This document shows, in pieces, positions 34,527 to 44,845 of a stretch of 64,000 nucleotides of DNA (positions are counted from its first letter, which is position 1; every line of letters starts with the position of its first letter). The position numbers and the translations under genes were made by a program. The stretch comes from Mesostigma viride. Its lineage: Eukaryota > Streptophyta > Mesostigmatophyceae > Mesostigmatales > Mesostigmataceae. Below the pieces are notes generated by a model. It did not search any database. It saw only the letters and a list, made by a program, of their open reading frames with translations, and was not told the DNA's origin. The stretch lies in the NCBI GenBank assembly GCA_009746045.1, contig RPFO01000418.1, positions 270,501 to 334,500 on the forward strand, written 5' to 3'.

Positions 34527-35140
34527 AGTTGTGAGAGAGTTGCCCTGAATTCCGCCATGGTTCTTGCAGGAATGTTGCCTTTATTAAGAATAAGGAACAC
34601 AGACGTAAGTCACGTCACTTCCAAGACTGCACGCAGCACAGGTGACAGGGTCGCAGTGCCAAGAGAACGTGCACGCAAGAACTAGCGTCCCGGTGCTACC
34701 AAGTCACACATATAGGTTGCTAGGGACGCGTCCAAGTATTCAGCTGCACTGTCACAGCTGAACTGTCAATCAATTGATTACACAGACTCTGGCACGCCTT
34801 TGGCGCGCAGATCTATCAATTGTCTATACGGCTAGTCCTGTGGACCTATCCGTACACTGCTCAGCATCAATTGTCCCATAGGTCCTGGTGCGCTACAGCG
34901 CGCCTACCTATCAATTGACTATCAAGTCCTGTACAAGTCCTGTCAACGTCCTGCGGACTATCAAAGTGACACTTGTACATCCTGTGTCCGTACGCGCCCA
35001 CAGTGGCGCGCCGGGTACTGTCGGCACAACCTAGGAAACGTCATAACTTTTACGTTCCTTAGCCAAATGAGGCGTTCAAGGTGCCGTTGGAAAGAGCGTA
35101 ACAATCTCTATCCATCCAACGTAAATCCTTTACGTTAACT
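34527..35140 (-). repeat. Copia 3' LTR
   Basis: This 614-bp direct repeat is nearly identical to 51308-51921. It follows the purine tract on the minus strand, so it is the downstream LTR. It contains repeated TATCAATTG words and GGCGCG palindromes. Confidence 0.95.
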
Positions 35141-35163
35141 CCAATCCCTTCTTTTCTTTAGGG
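35141..35163 (-). other. Polypurine tract of the copia element
   Basis: The minus-strand sequence CCTAAAGAAAAGAAGGGA then TTGG directly precedes the 3' LTR. Purine tracts in this place prime plus-strand synthesis and fix the orientation of the element. Confidence 0.65.
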
Positions 35164-35691
35164 ACCACATCCCCTGCCAGGGACCCTTGTAGTAGCTTGA
35201 AATGTCCTTCACTCCAGCTTGAAGCTTGAACAGATGTCTTTAATGGCCATTGCCATTCCCCCAGCCCTTTCTTTTAAGGAACTGGAAAAGAAACAGATCT
35301 GCCACAGGGAAAACCATTCCATGAGAAATGGATAAAAACCTATGGAAGTGGCATTACAGAGTACCACCAGATATTAGAAACACACAAAATTAAATACATA
35401 CAGGTTAATTCTATGAGGTCTTCTCCAGGAATTAATCCCATCACCTCGGTAGAGCCTCCAGTACAATGACCTTCTGGCGGTGAGTTACATTAATCCCAGA
35501 TACTAATCCCATAAAACCCAGTACATATTCAATATAAGTACAATAAATCCATGACAATTAAAATACCACTTGACAAAGTAAGGCGTATTACAATAGTTGC
35601 CTGTCATTCTCTCAACAGGGGTCTATTGGCGCCCGTCTTACGGCGCCCGTCTACAGGGGTCACCCGCAGTATCGCAACAAGAATCGCAACT

Positions 35692-36739
35692 ACGCAACTT
35701 TCCAGGAGGACCAAAAAACACTTTTGTTGCGATTCTTGCGAGGACCGATTTGGACGAAAAGTTGCGAAACGGCAAACGCGTGGTATCGCAACTATAGATA
35801 CACCCCGACGTGAAGTATGTCACTCCTTGGCTGACCGGCGCGAAGAATCAACCGAACTGAAATGAGCGGCGTCAGAAAAATGCTATAGCCGCAGTCGCGC
35901 AACATCTAATGGCACAGATGCGCACATTATCTCGGGCTGGTTTTTACTGCGTCTACACGCGTTAACCATCACGGGGGTGACGATGAAAGGCAGCACTTGT
36001 TCTTAGCTTCTGTATCATTGAATTTTTCGCAACCAGTAGTTTTCGTATGATGTATTTCGCGTATTTCATCATCGTTCAGGGCCAGGAAAGTCTCGACGCC
36101 GTGATGAGATTGCCTTTCTGTCATGAGATTGCTAGCTTTCCGCTAGCCTTCTTTTTGCGGTTTCGGCATGGCGCAGTTTAGTGTACCTGCGGACACCGTC
36201 AACAAGGTAAAGTCGTTATCTCATTCGGTAAGTAATCTCGGACACGTTGTTGAAGGTTTGTGGTGTTAAGTTCGCTAACTTACTACTCCTGTGTACTGGT
36301 TTGTGGTTGTGGTTTTGTACAACCGTCGTCGTAAGATTTTCATCAGTTTTGTTCATGATTAGCTGCGTCTGTACCTAATTTTCTAGAATGACGATTGATT
36401 TAACATCTAAAGGAGTTGTAGATGGTAGCACGATGGTTTCTATTGCCTAAATTCTTCAGGAAAGATGGTATCATGGCCAGTTTTTTGTCAGCCTTTTGGC
36501 TTTGCTAGTAAAGGACGCCTGTGCAGTTGCGCAGTCCGTGCAACATCTATGGAGGCCCCAGTGCCTTGCTGACGTAGAAAAGAAGTTCGATGCAGTGTTT
36601 GTATATTTTCATCCTAGGCATGCAAATGGAGGTCATTTCTCATGTTCTGGATGCATGGGTAACACCGCCCCTTGCACCCCCTTGCTACGTGTGCATTTGG
36701 GCCTTGGTTTGTGAAGACGTCCAATATTGCATTATCACT
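35692..36739. other. TIR-element left part, no gene recognised
   Basis: It holds scattered GTTGCGATTCTTGCGAGG words near the left terminus and otherwise unassigned sequence up to the PAT-like insertion. Confidence 0.4.
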
Positions 36740-36935
36740 TCCATTTCTGGCCTTGCCTTGCTTTGCATGCATCACCACAAAACATCAAATTTATTACAAT
36801 ATGTGTGCTAGCTCTATACGGTGGAATAACACAGACATGTCTACCAGATGGCAACACGGCCATCTGTATGCTAGGGTGAGCACACTATGTGAATGTGCAG
36901 GGCCAGCCCACAGCAGCTGTGCCCCTGCTCTACCC
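36740..36935 (-). repeat. PAT-like B2 repeat
   Basis: This is a direct copy of 37170-37365 (B1) at the 3' end of the element. Confidence 0.9.
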
Positions 36936-36959
36936 CTTTTGCCAGGGTGGGCGGGTGGG

Positions 36960-37168
36960 AGGCAAAAGAAAACAACCTGCTTCCCTAGAATGGAAGCCCA
37001 CCCTTTATAGCAACCACCTCTCCAGCCAACCCCTACCTGGGTGGCTGGGGTACGGGTGCCAGCACAAAAAAATATTTTTTCTAAAATTATTTTTTCTTTT
37101 GGTGCTATACGGCGTTGCATTCTCCGCTCAGCAGGTTAGTCATAGATAAAATGAGCATAGCTCACCAA
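36960..37168 (-). repeat. PAT-like A2 repeat
   Basis: This is a direct copy of 41860-42068 (A1), lying between B1 and B2. It contains an AT-rich block and GAGCATAGCTCACCAA at its end. Confidence 0.9.
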
Positions 37169-37169
37169 A

Positions 37170-37365
37170 TCCATTTCTGGCCTTGCCTTGCTTTGCATGC
37201 ATCACCACAAAACATCAAATTTATTACAATATGTGTGCTAGCTCTATACGGTGGAATAACACAGACATGTCTACCAGATGGCAACACGGCCATCTGTATG
37301 CTAGGGTGAGCACACTATGTGAATGTGCAGGGCCAGCCCACAGCAGCTGTGCCCCTGCTCTACCC
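37170..37365 (-). repeat. PAT-like B1 repeat
   Basis: It follows ORF2 at a distance of about 195 bp and is the same sequence as 36740-36935. Confidence 0.9.
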
Positions 37366-37560
37366 ACATCTCCTTACATGGCTAACAGCCGAAAATACGT
37401 AGGACATGCAAAAAAGAAAACTTAAACTACCTAGCTATGGGGGTACTTTGTCCCAACCCAGGTTCACCCTCGGGTTAGTTAAACCATTTCCCCCCTGACC
37501 TCCCACACAAGGGTGAGGTCAGTTGATAGCTAAAAGACGAGAGGTAAAAACAGGAGGACG

Positions 37561-40491
37561 TCAAAACTCGACGCCACCGAAGTGGCGCCGGAAAGCCGCT
37601 GGGTCAAAACCCAGGGCCTGAGCCCAGAGGGCGGGTGGGATGTCGCGCCCCAGGAGGCTGCGGTGGAGGCCAATGTAGCGCGTGACCGAGAGGGCCGAAG
37701 CCCACCGGCCGCGCAGCTGGATGGCCTCCGGCGACTCGCCAGCGATGGCGTCGTGCGTCGCCCCCCCATGCCGGAGGCTGTGAAAAGAAAACATCCCTGG
37801 GATGCTCATGCGGGCCTGCACAGCCTCCCACTGCTGCCTAGCCTGGCTGTACGTTAAGCCTCGAAAGAGGAGTGCATCCGGGGGCTGGCCAGCCGTCAGA
37901 CGTCGCAGGAGCCACAAAGAAAGTGGATCCCGGACGAGGACGTGCTGGGCCGCCCCCTGCGCAGTTTTGGGGTTGCGCAGCACAAGGGCACCGACCATGG
38001 GCCCTGGCTCGAGAAGGGGGTGGCCGGGATGAGCCACATCCCGAACCCGCAGCCCTAGCGCCTCGCTAATGCGTAAATACTGCTGGAAAGCAATAATAAT
38101 CAACGCACTCAAATGCACCTGTCGACGTGAAACTAGCAACAGGGCAGTGAAATAGCAAAGGCGCCAGGGCATAGGCGGAGGGCTGACAGCCGGAACAAGC
38201 CGCTGCCAACCTGCTAGCAGGCGGTCCGCCAGTACCCAATTCCGAACAATGTCGGGGTAGTACAGGTGCAGACAGGCCTTGGCATGCTGGCATAAGGTAC
38301 GCCCCCGCCCGCCTCTGGCATGGTAGACAGCAGAAATCCACTCACAGAAAATGGCTTCGGCGTCAGCTGGGTCGACAGGGCCAGGTGGCGCCCACGCCAC
38401 GTAGACAGCCGCCGCACGTCGGTACGCTGGCAAGGTAGACACAGGGTTGACTGTGCCCTCCAAAAGTGCCAAGTCCCGAGGGCGTCGCGCCCCCTCAGGC
38501 CCAGGGTTGGGATGCACGTCACCACACCGGGTCAAGTCAGGAACCCAAGCGCCACGCCGACTGGCCTTGTCAGCTGGGTTGTGGTCGGTAGCCACCCAGA
38601 CCCAGTGGCTCTGCATGTCGCCAGCCAGTGACAGAGCGCAGTAGCGTCGAACCAGCTGGTTGAGACGGTAGGAAGACGACCGCCCTCTGACAAACGCCCC
38701 CACCACAGCACTGGAGTCTACGAGCCGGACGACTCGCTTACCCCGACACGCCTTGGTCCGGCACGACCACTCGACCCCCTGTGTCGCAGCAATCGCCTCC
38801 TTGACGTTGATGTGGTTAGGCTGCCCCCGCCACCGGTAGGACAGTGCCGTACGCCAGTGGCCACTATCCAGCAGGCTGTAGTCCCCCTCCTCCATGCGCT
38901 CCAGGTCCCAGTCCTCCCCAGACGTTAAAGCTGTCGTCCGCCACCCCCGCGCTTCGCGCCGGGTCGCCAGCCGGGCACAATCGGCCCCAGGCAGGTCCCT
39001 GTAGACCACCCCACCGCCGGAGCCGCTCGCATCACTTGCGACGACCCGGTCAGAAAGGGGCCGGGCCCTGGCCGCCCTCAAAAAGGGGGCCAGGTCGATC
39101 GCCGCCTGAAGCTCCTGGCGGGCCCCCGCAGGGAGGCGCCAGCGGCGCCCAGGCAGGGAGGCATTCATGGCTGCTAGCAGCCGGTACGTCTCAGACCACA
39201 CCGAAAGCATGGGGCGGCACAGCAGATGCATCCACACCCACTTCCCAAGCACAGAACTAAGTTCGCGGTAGTATGTAAACCCGCGATCTAAGATTCTATG
39301 AGTAGCGGCGATAACTGCCACCACACGCTCAGGAACAGGCACCACGTCACCATCCCTTTGGTGAATGACCCCCACCGCCTGCACACCAGTCTGCTCTGCT
39401 GTCGCCCGTACCACCTTGTCAGACTTCTGCACCAGCCCAACAGCGGCGTAGGCAGCCTGAACACGATCTAGCTGCTGATTCACCCCATCCACCGACGCAC
39501 AGTGGGTGAAATGGAGGTCATCGATCGTCACAGCATGCATACCTTCCAGATCCTGCCGAGATTCGAAGCACGGCGAGGGCGCCAAGGGCGCAGCAGGGTC
39601 CTCCTCCAGCCTCAGCCGGACGGTCTCCCCCGCCTCGTTGGCCTCCGCCACCAGGATCAGCGCGGACATGTTGATGCTCAGCCCACGACTAGCCTCCAAC
39701 GGCGGCTTGGGGCCACAGCGGTACAACACAGACTGATGCACACACTGGGCCACCGCGACGGCCAGCTTGTTGCCCATTGGCCAGCACAACATCCACGGCC
39801 ACACCTTCCGACGAGCCCCACTCAGGCCCACCAGATCCGACCACACCGGCATCCACGCACAGTACCGCCGCATCCAAACTGGCAGGCGGAGTCTGTTGTA
39901 GTACGAATCCAAATCTGATACGCCCCCAAAAACATCCTCCCCAGCGCGCGTGGGCAAATCGCAAATCACGCCAAGGTGTGGTAAAAAAGCGGGCATAGGA
40001 TCAGGTAGTGGCATGTTGCCACGCCGGTTGTCCACAATCAGCCGTATACGGCCGTCGGGCTTTCCGACCCCAAAAGTACCGTTCACCATAGGCGGCTCCT
40101 CCTCAAAAAATCCACCCAAAATCCCCCTCTCCACACACACCGTGCAAACCCGCGCGAACTCCTCCATGCTACACCCCCGCGAGATCCGCATCGACTTCTG
40201 CAAGATCCGCTCTGCTGGGCTCAGCGTCCGTACCATCCTACTCTCATCATTCAAAATTGCTCCCCAAGAGGGGGGTAGTAAGTTCAGCACATCCACTTGG
40301 CCACCTTCCCCCGGACCAGGCAAAGCCAAGCGTGCGGCCACTAACGGTTCGTAAGGGGCTCCTTCAGCATATTCACCCCCATCCACTACAGATCCTGCCA
40401 TTGCCGCTACGGAACCACCGTTCCGGCGGACAAAGGACCTGCAAGCATCATCGATCCCATCTAGGGCCGCCTGCTGCAGAGGCCCGGGCAC
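37561..40491 (-). CDS. PAT-like ORF2: RT, RNase H, 2A-like motif, tyrosine recombinase
   Basis: A 976-codon frame. RT: VSDLDSYYN (191-199, first catalytic Asp), CWPMGNKLAVAVAQ (236-249), TIDDLHF (322-328, the xxDD box). RNase H: SDASGSGGG (486-494), INVKEA (561-566), LVDSSAV (590-596), ATDHNPADKASR (634-645). A 2A-like GDVHPNPGP lies at 657-665. Recombinase: R807 in YLRISEALGL, H904 and R907 in HSLRHGG, W930, and the nucleophile Y939 in VTRYIG. There is no methyltransferase domain. The frame opens without ATG (GTG 40491); an ATG at 40535-40533 lies just before a 12-G run that puts it out of frame by one base, so the true start may be there. RNase H and recombinase are separated by the 2A-like motif, which could yield two proteins. 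Confidence 0.9.
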   Translation of the reverse strand: MPGPLQQAALDGIDDACRSFVRRNGGSVAAMAGSVVDGGEYAEGAPYEPLVAARLALPGPGEGGQVDVLNLLPPSWGAILNDESRMVRTLSPAERILQKSMRISRGCSMEEFARVCTVCVERGILGGFFEEEPPMVNGTFGVGKPDGRIRLIVDNRRGNMPLPDPMPAFLPHLGVICDLPTRAGEDVFGGVSDLDSYYNRLRLPVWMRRYCAWMPVWSDLVGLSGARRKVWPWMLCWPMGNKLAVAVAQCVHQSVLYRCGPKPPLEASRGLSINMSALILVAEANEAGETVRLRLEEDPAAPLAPSPCFESRQDLEGMHAVTIDDLHFTHCASVDGVNQQLDRVQAAYAAVGLVQKSDKVVRATAEQTGVQAVGVIHQRDGDVVPVPERVVAVIAATHRILDRGFTYYRELSSVLGKWVWMHLLCRPMLSVWSETYRLLAAMNASLPGRRWRLPAGARQELQAAIDLAPFLRAARARPLSDRVVASDASGSGGGVVYRDLPGADCARLATRREARGWRTTALTSGEDWDLERMEEGDYSLLDSGHWRTALSYRWRGQPNHINVKEAIAATQGVEWSCRTKACRGKRVVRLVDSSAVVGAFVRGRSSSYRLNQLVRRYCALSLAGDMQSHWVWVATDHNPADKASRRGAWVPDLTRCGDVHPNPGPEGARRPRDLALLEGTVNPVSTLPAYRRAAAVYVAWAPPGPVDPADAEAIFCEWISAVYHARGGRGRTLCQHAKACLHLYYPDIVRNWVLADRLLAGWQRLVPAVSPPPMPWRLCYFTALLLVSRRQVHLSALIIIAFQQYLRISEALGLRVRDVAHPGHPLLEPGPMVGALVLRNPKTAQGAAQHVLVRDPLSLWLLRRLTAGQPPDALLFRGLTYSQARQQWEAVQARMSIPGMFSFHSLRHGGATHDAIAGESPEAIQLRGRWASALSVTRYIGLHRSLLGRDIPPALWAQALGFDPAAFRRHFGGVEF
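38497..38523 (-). other. 2A-like ribosome-skipping motif
   Basis: The codons read CGDVHPNPGP, preceded by WVPDLTR. The 2A core is D(V/I)ExNPG followed by P; here His replaces Glu and all other core positions match. Skipping would release the RT-RNase H part (residues 1-664) from the recombinase part beginning at P665. Confidence 0.65.
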
Positions 40492-40687
40492 ACGGGCTGA
40501 ATCTACAGCAGGCGGGTCTCGCCCCCCCCCCCCATCCAGTTTAACGCCCTAACCGTCTGACAGGCTAGTGTGCGAGCATTAAAAGCCCGACTCATCCTAT
40601 CGCGCCTACGGCCTGAGCGTACCTGCTGCCACCAGTCACGAGGTGGCAGGGGTGCTGGAAGAGGTAGTGGAAGAAGGCACCGCTCCC

Positions 40688-41791
40688 TCACTTGTTGTTG
40701 TTGGACGGGCCGCCCTGCCCCTTCTTGCCGGGACCCTGCTCCAGCTTGTGCTGCAGCTTCCCCATGCTCATCGCCGCCCGCACCGCCGGAGACGCCAGCA
40801 TTGCTCCACCCTCCTGGAATGGCAGCATTGCCGACGGCGTCCCCTTCCAACCCGTCGACCCCACATCCACCAGCTGGCATGCCGTGATCAGCTTTGCCAG
40901 GTACTCGGCTGCTGCCAGCTCCAGAATTACTTCGGAGCGTGGCGTGGCCCAGTAGCCAAATTCTGTCACCATCGTGTCCAGAATTCCTGCCATCTGCAGG
41001 AGCAGCATCCGCCTCTCCCCGCTGGCTGAGCTGCCGTGCATCGTCAGCATTAACGATGCACGGATGGACTTCCCCCCCACGCTCTCCGCGTAGTCCAGCA
41101 TTCCTGGCAGCACCGCCTCCAGCATGTTGCTCACCAGCACCGGCACTGCATGCCCACTCAGCGCCACCCCCTTCGTGCGCGCCAGTCTGCCAGCAGCCGT
41201 CGCTGCGGCTGGGCTTGCAGCTGCTGGAGTCTTTGCCTGGTCCAGCAGCTTCGACATAGCCGATATTAGGTCGCCAATATCTCCGCCAGTGCGGGCGTTG
41301 CCCGGCCGGGATGGAAGCCCTCCAGCTGGCGTTGCATAGCCCGTCTCGGTCCCCAGCAGCCGACCTAGGTTTCGGTCCAGGTCCGCCACAGCCTGGTCGA
41401 TCGCCCCAGGAGCGCCATCGTCCTCCCCAGCGCCCGCTCCACCATGCCCCGCCCCTCCGCTTCCACCTGCCGAAGGGGGAACACCCCCCGTTCCCACCGC
41501 ACCTGCTGACACTGGTGGGTCCGGCTCTGCAATAGCCTCCCCCAGTTGCGCTGCTAGCACATCGGCCAGGGCCTCCTCCCCATCCCAGTCGCTGACAAAC
41601 CCCCGTTCCTCCAGGACGTCCATGACGTTCTTGGCACGCCCCGGAGTGAGCTTCTGGATCCGCTCTAGCCAGTTCCCCTCCCCTAGGATCTTCTGAACCG
41701 CAGTGGCGGCCTCCTTTGGGGTGCATCCCTCCTTGGCTGCTTGCTTGAGTTTCGCTAGGAAATTCCGGTCTGGGGCTGTCACTGTGGACAT
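40688..41791 (-). CDS. PAT-like ORF1, Gag-like
   Basis: A 367-residue frame with an ATG start at 41791. The N-terminus is a helical module (KEAATAVQKILGEGNWLERI, GRAKNVMDVLEERGF), shared with the ORF at 1-676. A P/G/A-rich middle follows, then a long helical C-terminal part (LNMLEAVLPGMLDYAESVGG-like pattern, MLLLQMAGILDTMVTEFGYW), ending in a basic, Gln/Asn-rich tail (KKGQGGPSNNNK). No zinc knuckle is present. By position it is the structural protein of the element. It ends 197 bp before the ORF2 frame begins. Confidence 0.75.
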   Translation of the reverse strand: MSTVTAPDRNFLAKLKQAAKEGCTPKEAATAVQKILGEGNWLERIQKLTPGRAKNVMDVLEERGFVSDWDGEEALADVLAAQLGEAIAEPDPPVSAGAVGTGGVPPSAGGSGGAGHGGAGAGEDDGAPGAIDQAVADLDRNLGRLLGTETGYATPAGGLPSRPGNARTGGDIGDLISAMSKLLDQAKTPAAASPAAATAAGRLARTKGVALSGHAVPVLVSNMLEAVLPGMLDYAESVGGKSIRASLMLTMHGSSASGERRMLLLQMAGILDTMVTEFGYWATPRSEVILELAAAEYLAKLITACQLVDVGSTGWKGTPSAMLPFQEGGAMLASPAVRAAMSMGKLQHKLEQGPGKKGQGGPSNNNK

Positions 41792-41859
41792 GGTAGGTTA
41801 TACTGCTTGATGTGTTATCTTGCGTTTTGTTTTTTGTGTTGTGGTCACGTGAGGTTCTC

Positions 41860-42068
41860 AGGCAAAAGAAAACAACCTGCTTCCCTAGAATGGAAGCCCA
41901 CCCTTTATAGCAACCACCTCTCCAGCCAACCCCTACCTGGGTGGCTGGGGTACGGGTGCCAGCACAAAAAAATATTTTTTCTAAAATTATTTTTTCTTTT
42001 GGTGCTATACGGCGTTGCATTCTCCGCTCAGCAGGTTAGTCATAGATAAAATGAGCATAGCTCACCAA
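41860..42068 (-). repeat. PAT-like A1 repeat
   Basis: This is the 5' end of the element on the minus strand, 68 bp upstream of ORF1. It likely holds the promoter, though no clear motif is seen. Confidence 0.9.
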
Positions 42069-42719
42069 TTAACATTGCATTGTAAGTGTCTTTTTTATCG
42101 CACCCGTGCACCCCCCTGAGATTAGTGCTGTATTTAGCACCCATAGGACATATAGGACATTGCAACATGACTAATGACATGACCCCGAAGTAACTCCCTA
42201 TATGCGTGTGCTTTGGTCCCAGTATGGACACTAGATTGTTATCAGGCTGGTTTCTGGACATTATCATGCAAGGTGCAACCAGCCATAATTAGGGGTAGAG
42301 TTACACACTGGTCATCCAAGGGCTAAGTGCAGGCCAGCACGCGGTAAAATGGTGACTGTGCATTAATATTTAAAAATTAAATTACAACACGCAGACGCTA
42401 CGCGTTGATCAGGCGTCGCGTGACCGCCATGCGAACATTAATAGTTGTCGCGTATATTACATCCTCAATGATGTGGAGGCGGAGATGGAATGAGTATCTA
42501 TAATGTAACCTTGAGTGACACGGTTGCTGACACCACGGCCCGAATCACTGTTATTACACTTGTACTGAATTGGGTCACATGCATACCCCCACCGACTTGG
42601 GGTTGGTATCCTTTATATATCCTGCCATGGACTGGAATCGTTGTCTCCTTGAATACATGTATAACTCACATGGGTCAGGGGGCCTGCCCATATTCACCAC
42701 TATATTAATCCCTAAAAGG
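42069..42719. other. TIR-element flank, no gene recognised
   Basis: AT-rich sequence of the TIR element between the PAT-like insertion and the minisatellite, with short frames only. Confidence 0.4.
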
Positions 42720-43500
42720 TGCTTACACTGTCCTCGGTCGCATTCATGCATGCATTCGCGTATCCATGCATGCAATCACTTCCATCCCTGCAAGCATTCA
42801 CGCATCCATGCATGCAAACACCATCCATCCACGCAAGCATTCACGTATCCATGCATGCAAACACCATCCACCCCAAGCATTCACACATTCATGCATGCAA
42901 ACACCATCCATCCATGCTAGCATTCACGTATCCATGCATGCAAACACCACCCATCCGTGCAAGCATTCACGTATCCATGCATGCAAACACCATCCACCCA
43001 GGCAAGCATTCACGTATCCATGCATGCAAACACCACCCATCCGTGCAAGCATTCACGCATCCATGCATGCAAACGCCATCCACCCATGCAAGCATTCACG
43101 TATCCATGCATGCAAACACCATCCACCCCAAGCTTTCAGGTATCCATGCATGCAAACACCACCCATCCATGCATGCAAACACCATCCACCCATGCAAGCA
43201 TTCACACATTCATGCATGCAAACACCATCCATCCCTGCAAGCATTTACGTATCAATGCATGCAAACACCACCCATCCCTGCAAGCATTCACGTATCCATG
43301 CATGCAAACACCATCCATCCCTGCAAGCATTCACGTATCCACGCATGCAAACACCATCCATCCCTGCAAGCATTAATGCAATATCGATTCGTGTAATTAG
43401 CACCCATCCTGCGAGCATCCATGCAATTACCACCCATCCTGCGAACATTCACGTGCAATCCATGCATGCAGACACCGCCATCCATTCGATGCAAGCATTC
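42720..43500. repeat. Minisatellite, 43-bp unit, about 16 units
   Basis: The unit is GCAAGCATTCACGTATCCAT then GCATGCAAACACCATCCATCCCT, with single-base variants and two shortened units near 43130-43190. It lies inside the TIR element. The long frames across it translate the repeat and are not genes. Confidence 0.9.
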
Positions 43501-44369
43501 ACGTTTCCATGCAGCCACCCATCCTCGGCCCGCAGCATCATGGTGAACACAGCATTTCCCTTGCCCGGCCTGCGGCCGGACTGTAACACTGGACTGTCTC
43601 ACCGCTTTAACAAAGACGGTTCAGGGCGATATATGTAGTCGCCTCAAAGTTGCACCCGCACGGCCAGCAAATGCTGGGCCGCTGCCATCCCCACTTCACA
43701 AACACACCCTCTTTCAGAATCTGTCCAGTATTGTTGCCTAATGCATCCCCGTTCGAAAGAGCGACATAATGAAACCACACTATGAATGAAACAACGCAGT
43801 TTGTTTAACATGCCACGGCGCCGACTATACCTCAAGACCATAGCTGTGTAATGTCGGCGGGACAATGACGGGGTAATGACGCGCAATGACGAGACAATGA
43901 CGCGCGTGATGATTAGGGAACTGTTTGATAACGAAAGGTTAGTGGTTGTAGACTAATTATAGGTCGTTGATTATTCAATGAAGAGGCGGCACACTTTTGT
44001 TTTTGTCCATTATTGCACTGACTTCCGCGCGATGAATCCCACTGAACTGAACTGAACACCGCGCGGCCAATCAATCGTCAACGGCGGTAACTATTGCAAG
44101 TACATATCGGATCCTGCACGCCGATTGGCGACAATTTATTCCTTTCGGCGCACGTGTACGGCGTACATTTGGTATACTTGCCAGGTTTGTTGCGATTCTG
44201 TTGCATTGCGGAACTCTAGAATTGGTGGGTTTTCAGTTGCGGAACTAGGTGTTGCGATACTCGAGCACGCTCCCATTTTTCATCCAAACATCACTTTTGA
44301 AAAGTGAAGGTGCCATGGTGTGCCCATACCTGCCCTTAATCGAAGTGGATGATAAAATTTTTTTTTTTG
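43501..44369. other. TIR-element right part, no gene recognised
   Basis: A small tandem block with AATGACG words (43865-43905) and GTTGCGAT/GTTGCGGAAC words near the right terminus. No transposase was seen. The matching left part of the element is 35692-36739. Confidence 0.4.
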
Positions 44370-44845
44370 AGTTGCGATTCTTGTTGCGATACTGCGGGTG
44401 ACCCCTGTACTTGCCAGATGGTAAACTGCCACAGCATACAAATGACAAAATGAAACACATAGGCAACAATTAATTCCTGCCCTGGGGAACTAGGGAAGTC
44501 TGAACAGGCAAACACCTGAACAGGCCAGCTTGTAGAAACATAATACCAGGGAATCGAACCCCGCCCTATAAACCCCAGTATGAAGGTTCCCAGACCATTG
44601 TGAGAAGTATGTACATATATACATTTCTTTTAAAATAGAATACATGGTCTGTAATGGACCTGTCAACCTTGTGTAGTCAACAGCATGAACCCCAGCCAAA
44701 ACCTGGCTGTATCCTGAATAAAATCAGAGTGAGTGTACCATGGTCCATGAGCCTTAGTACAGACTAAAATACAGGTATTATGCCAGTCACAATGCTGACA
44801 CTACCACACAATCTGCTCTCTAATGCCCTATAACCAGGCACCAGC

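Larger units (their letters stand above)
36740..42068 (-). mobile_element. Complete PAT-like tyrosine-recombinase retrotransposon
   Basis: On the minus strand the order is A1 (42068-41860), ORF1, ORF2, B1 (37365-37170), A2 (37168-36960), B2 (36935-36740). A is 209 bp and B is 196 bp, and the copies of each are virtually identical. This is the split-direct-repeat structure of PAT/Kangaroo elements, which integrate with a tyrosine recombinase through a circular DNA. ORF2 has no internal stop and every catalytic residue looked for; only its start is in doubt. B1 and A2 are one base apart, and A2 and B2 are 24 bp apart. The element lies wholly within the TIR element. Confidence 0.9.
35654..44407. 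mobile_element. TIR element inside copia, hosting the PAT-like element
   Basis: A perfect 38-bp inverted repeat beginning CAGGGGTCACCCGCAGTATC lies at 35654-35691 and 44370-44407, each flanked by TA. Removing the PAT-like element leaves about 3.4 kb with no transposase ORF that I can recognise, so it is non-autonomous. It interrupts the 3' UTR of the copia element. The TA duplication points to a Tc1/mariner-like or related cut-and-paste enzyme; the CAGGGG start alone would also suit hAT, but an 8-bp duplication is absent. Confidence 0.8.

Noticed and set aside
40503-42020. 505-codon frame overlapping PAT ORF1
   Set aside because: It lies in another frame over ORF1 and the A1 repeat. Only ORF1 has a relative (1-676). 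Its last codons do include the ATG that may start ORF2.
42720-43500. CRISPR-like array
   Set aside because: The units are contiguous variants of one sequence with no unique spacers, in a eukaryotic transposon.
42719-43638. Long His/Thr/Cys-rich frames
   Set aside because: They translate the 43-bp minisatellite.
44535-44575. tRNA on the minus strand (GGTTCGATTCCC)
   Set aside because: A T-arm-like word is present, but no matching acceptor stem, anticodon arm or D-arm.
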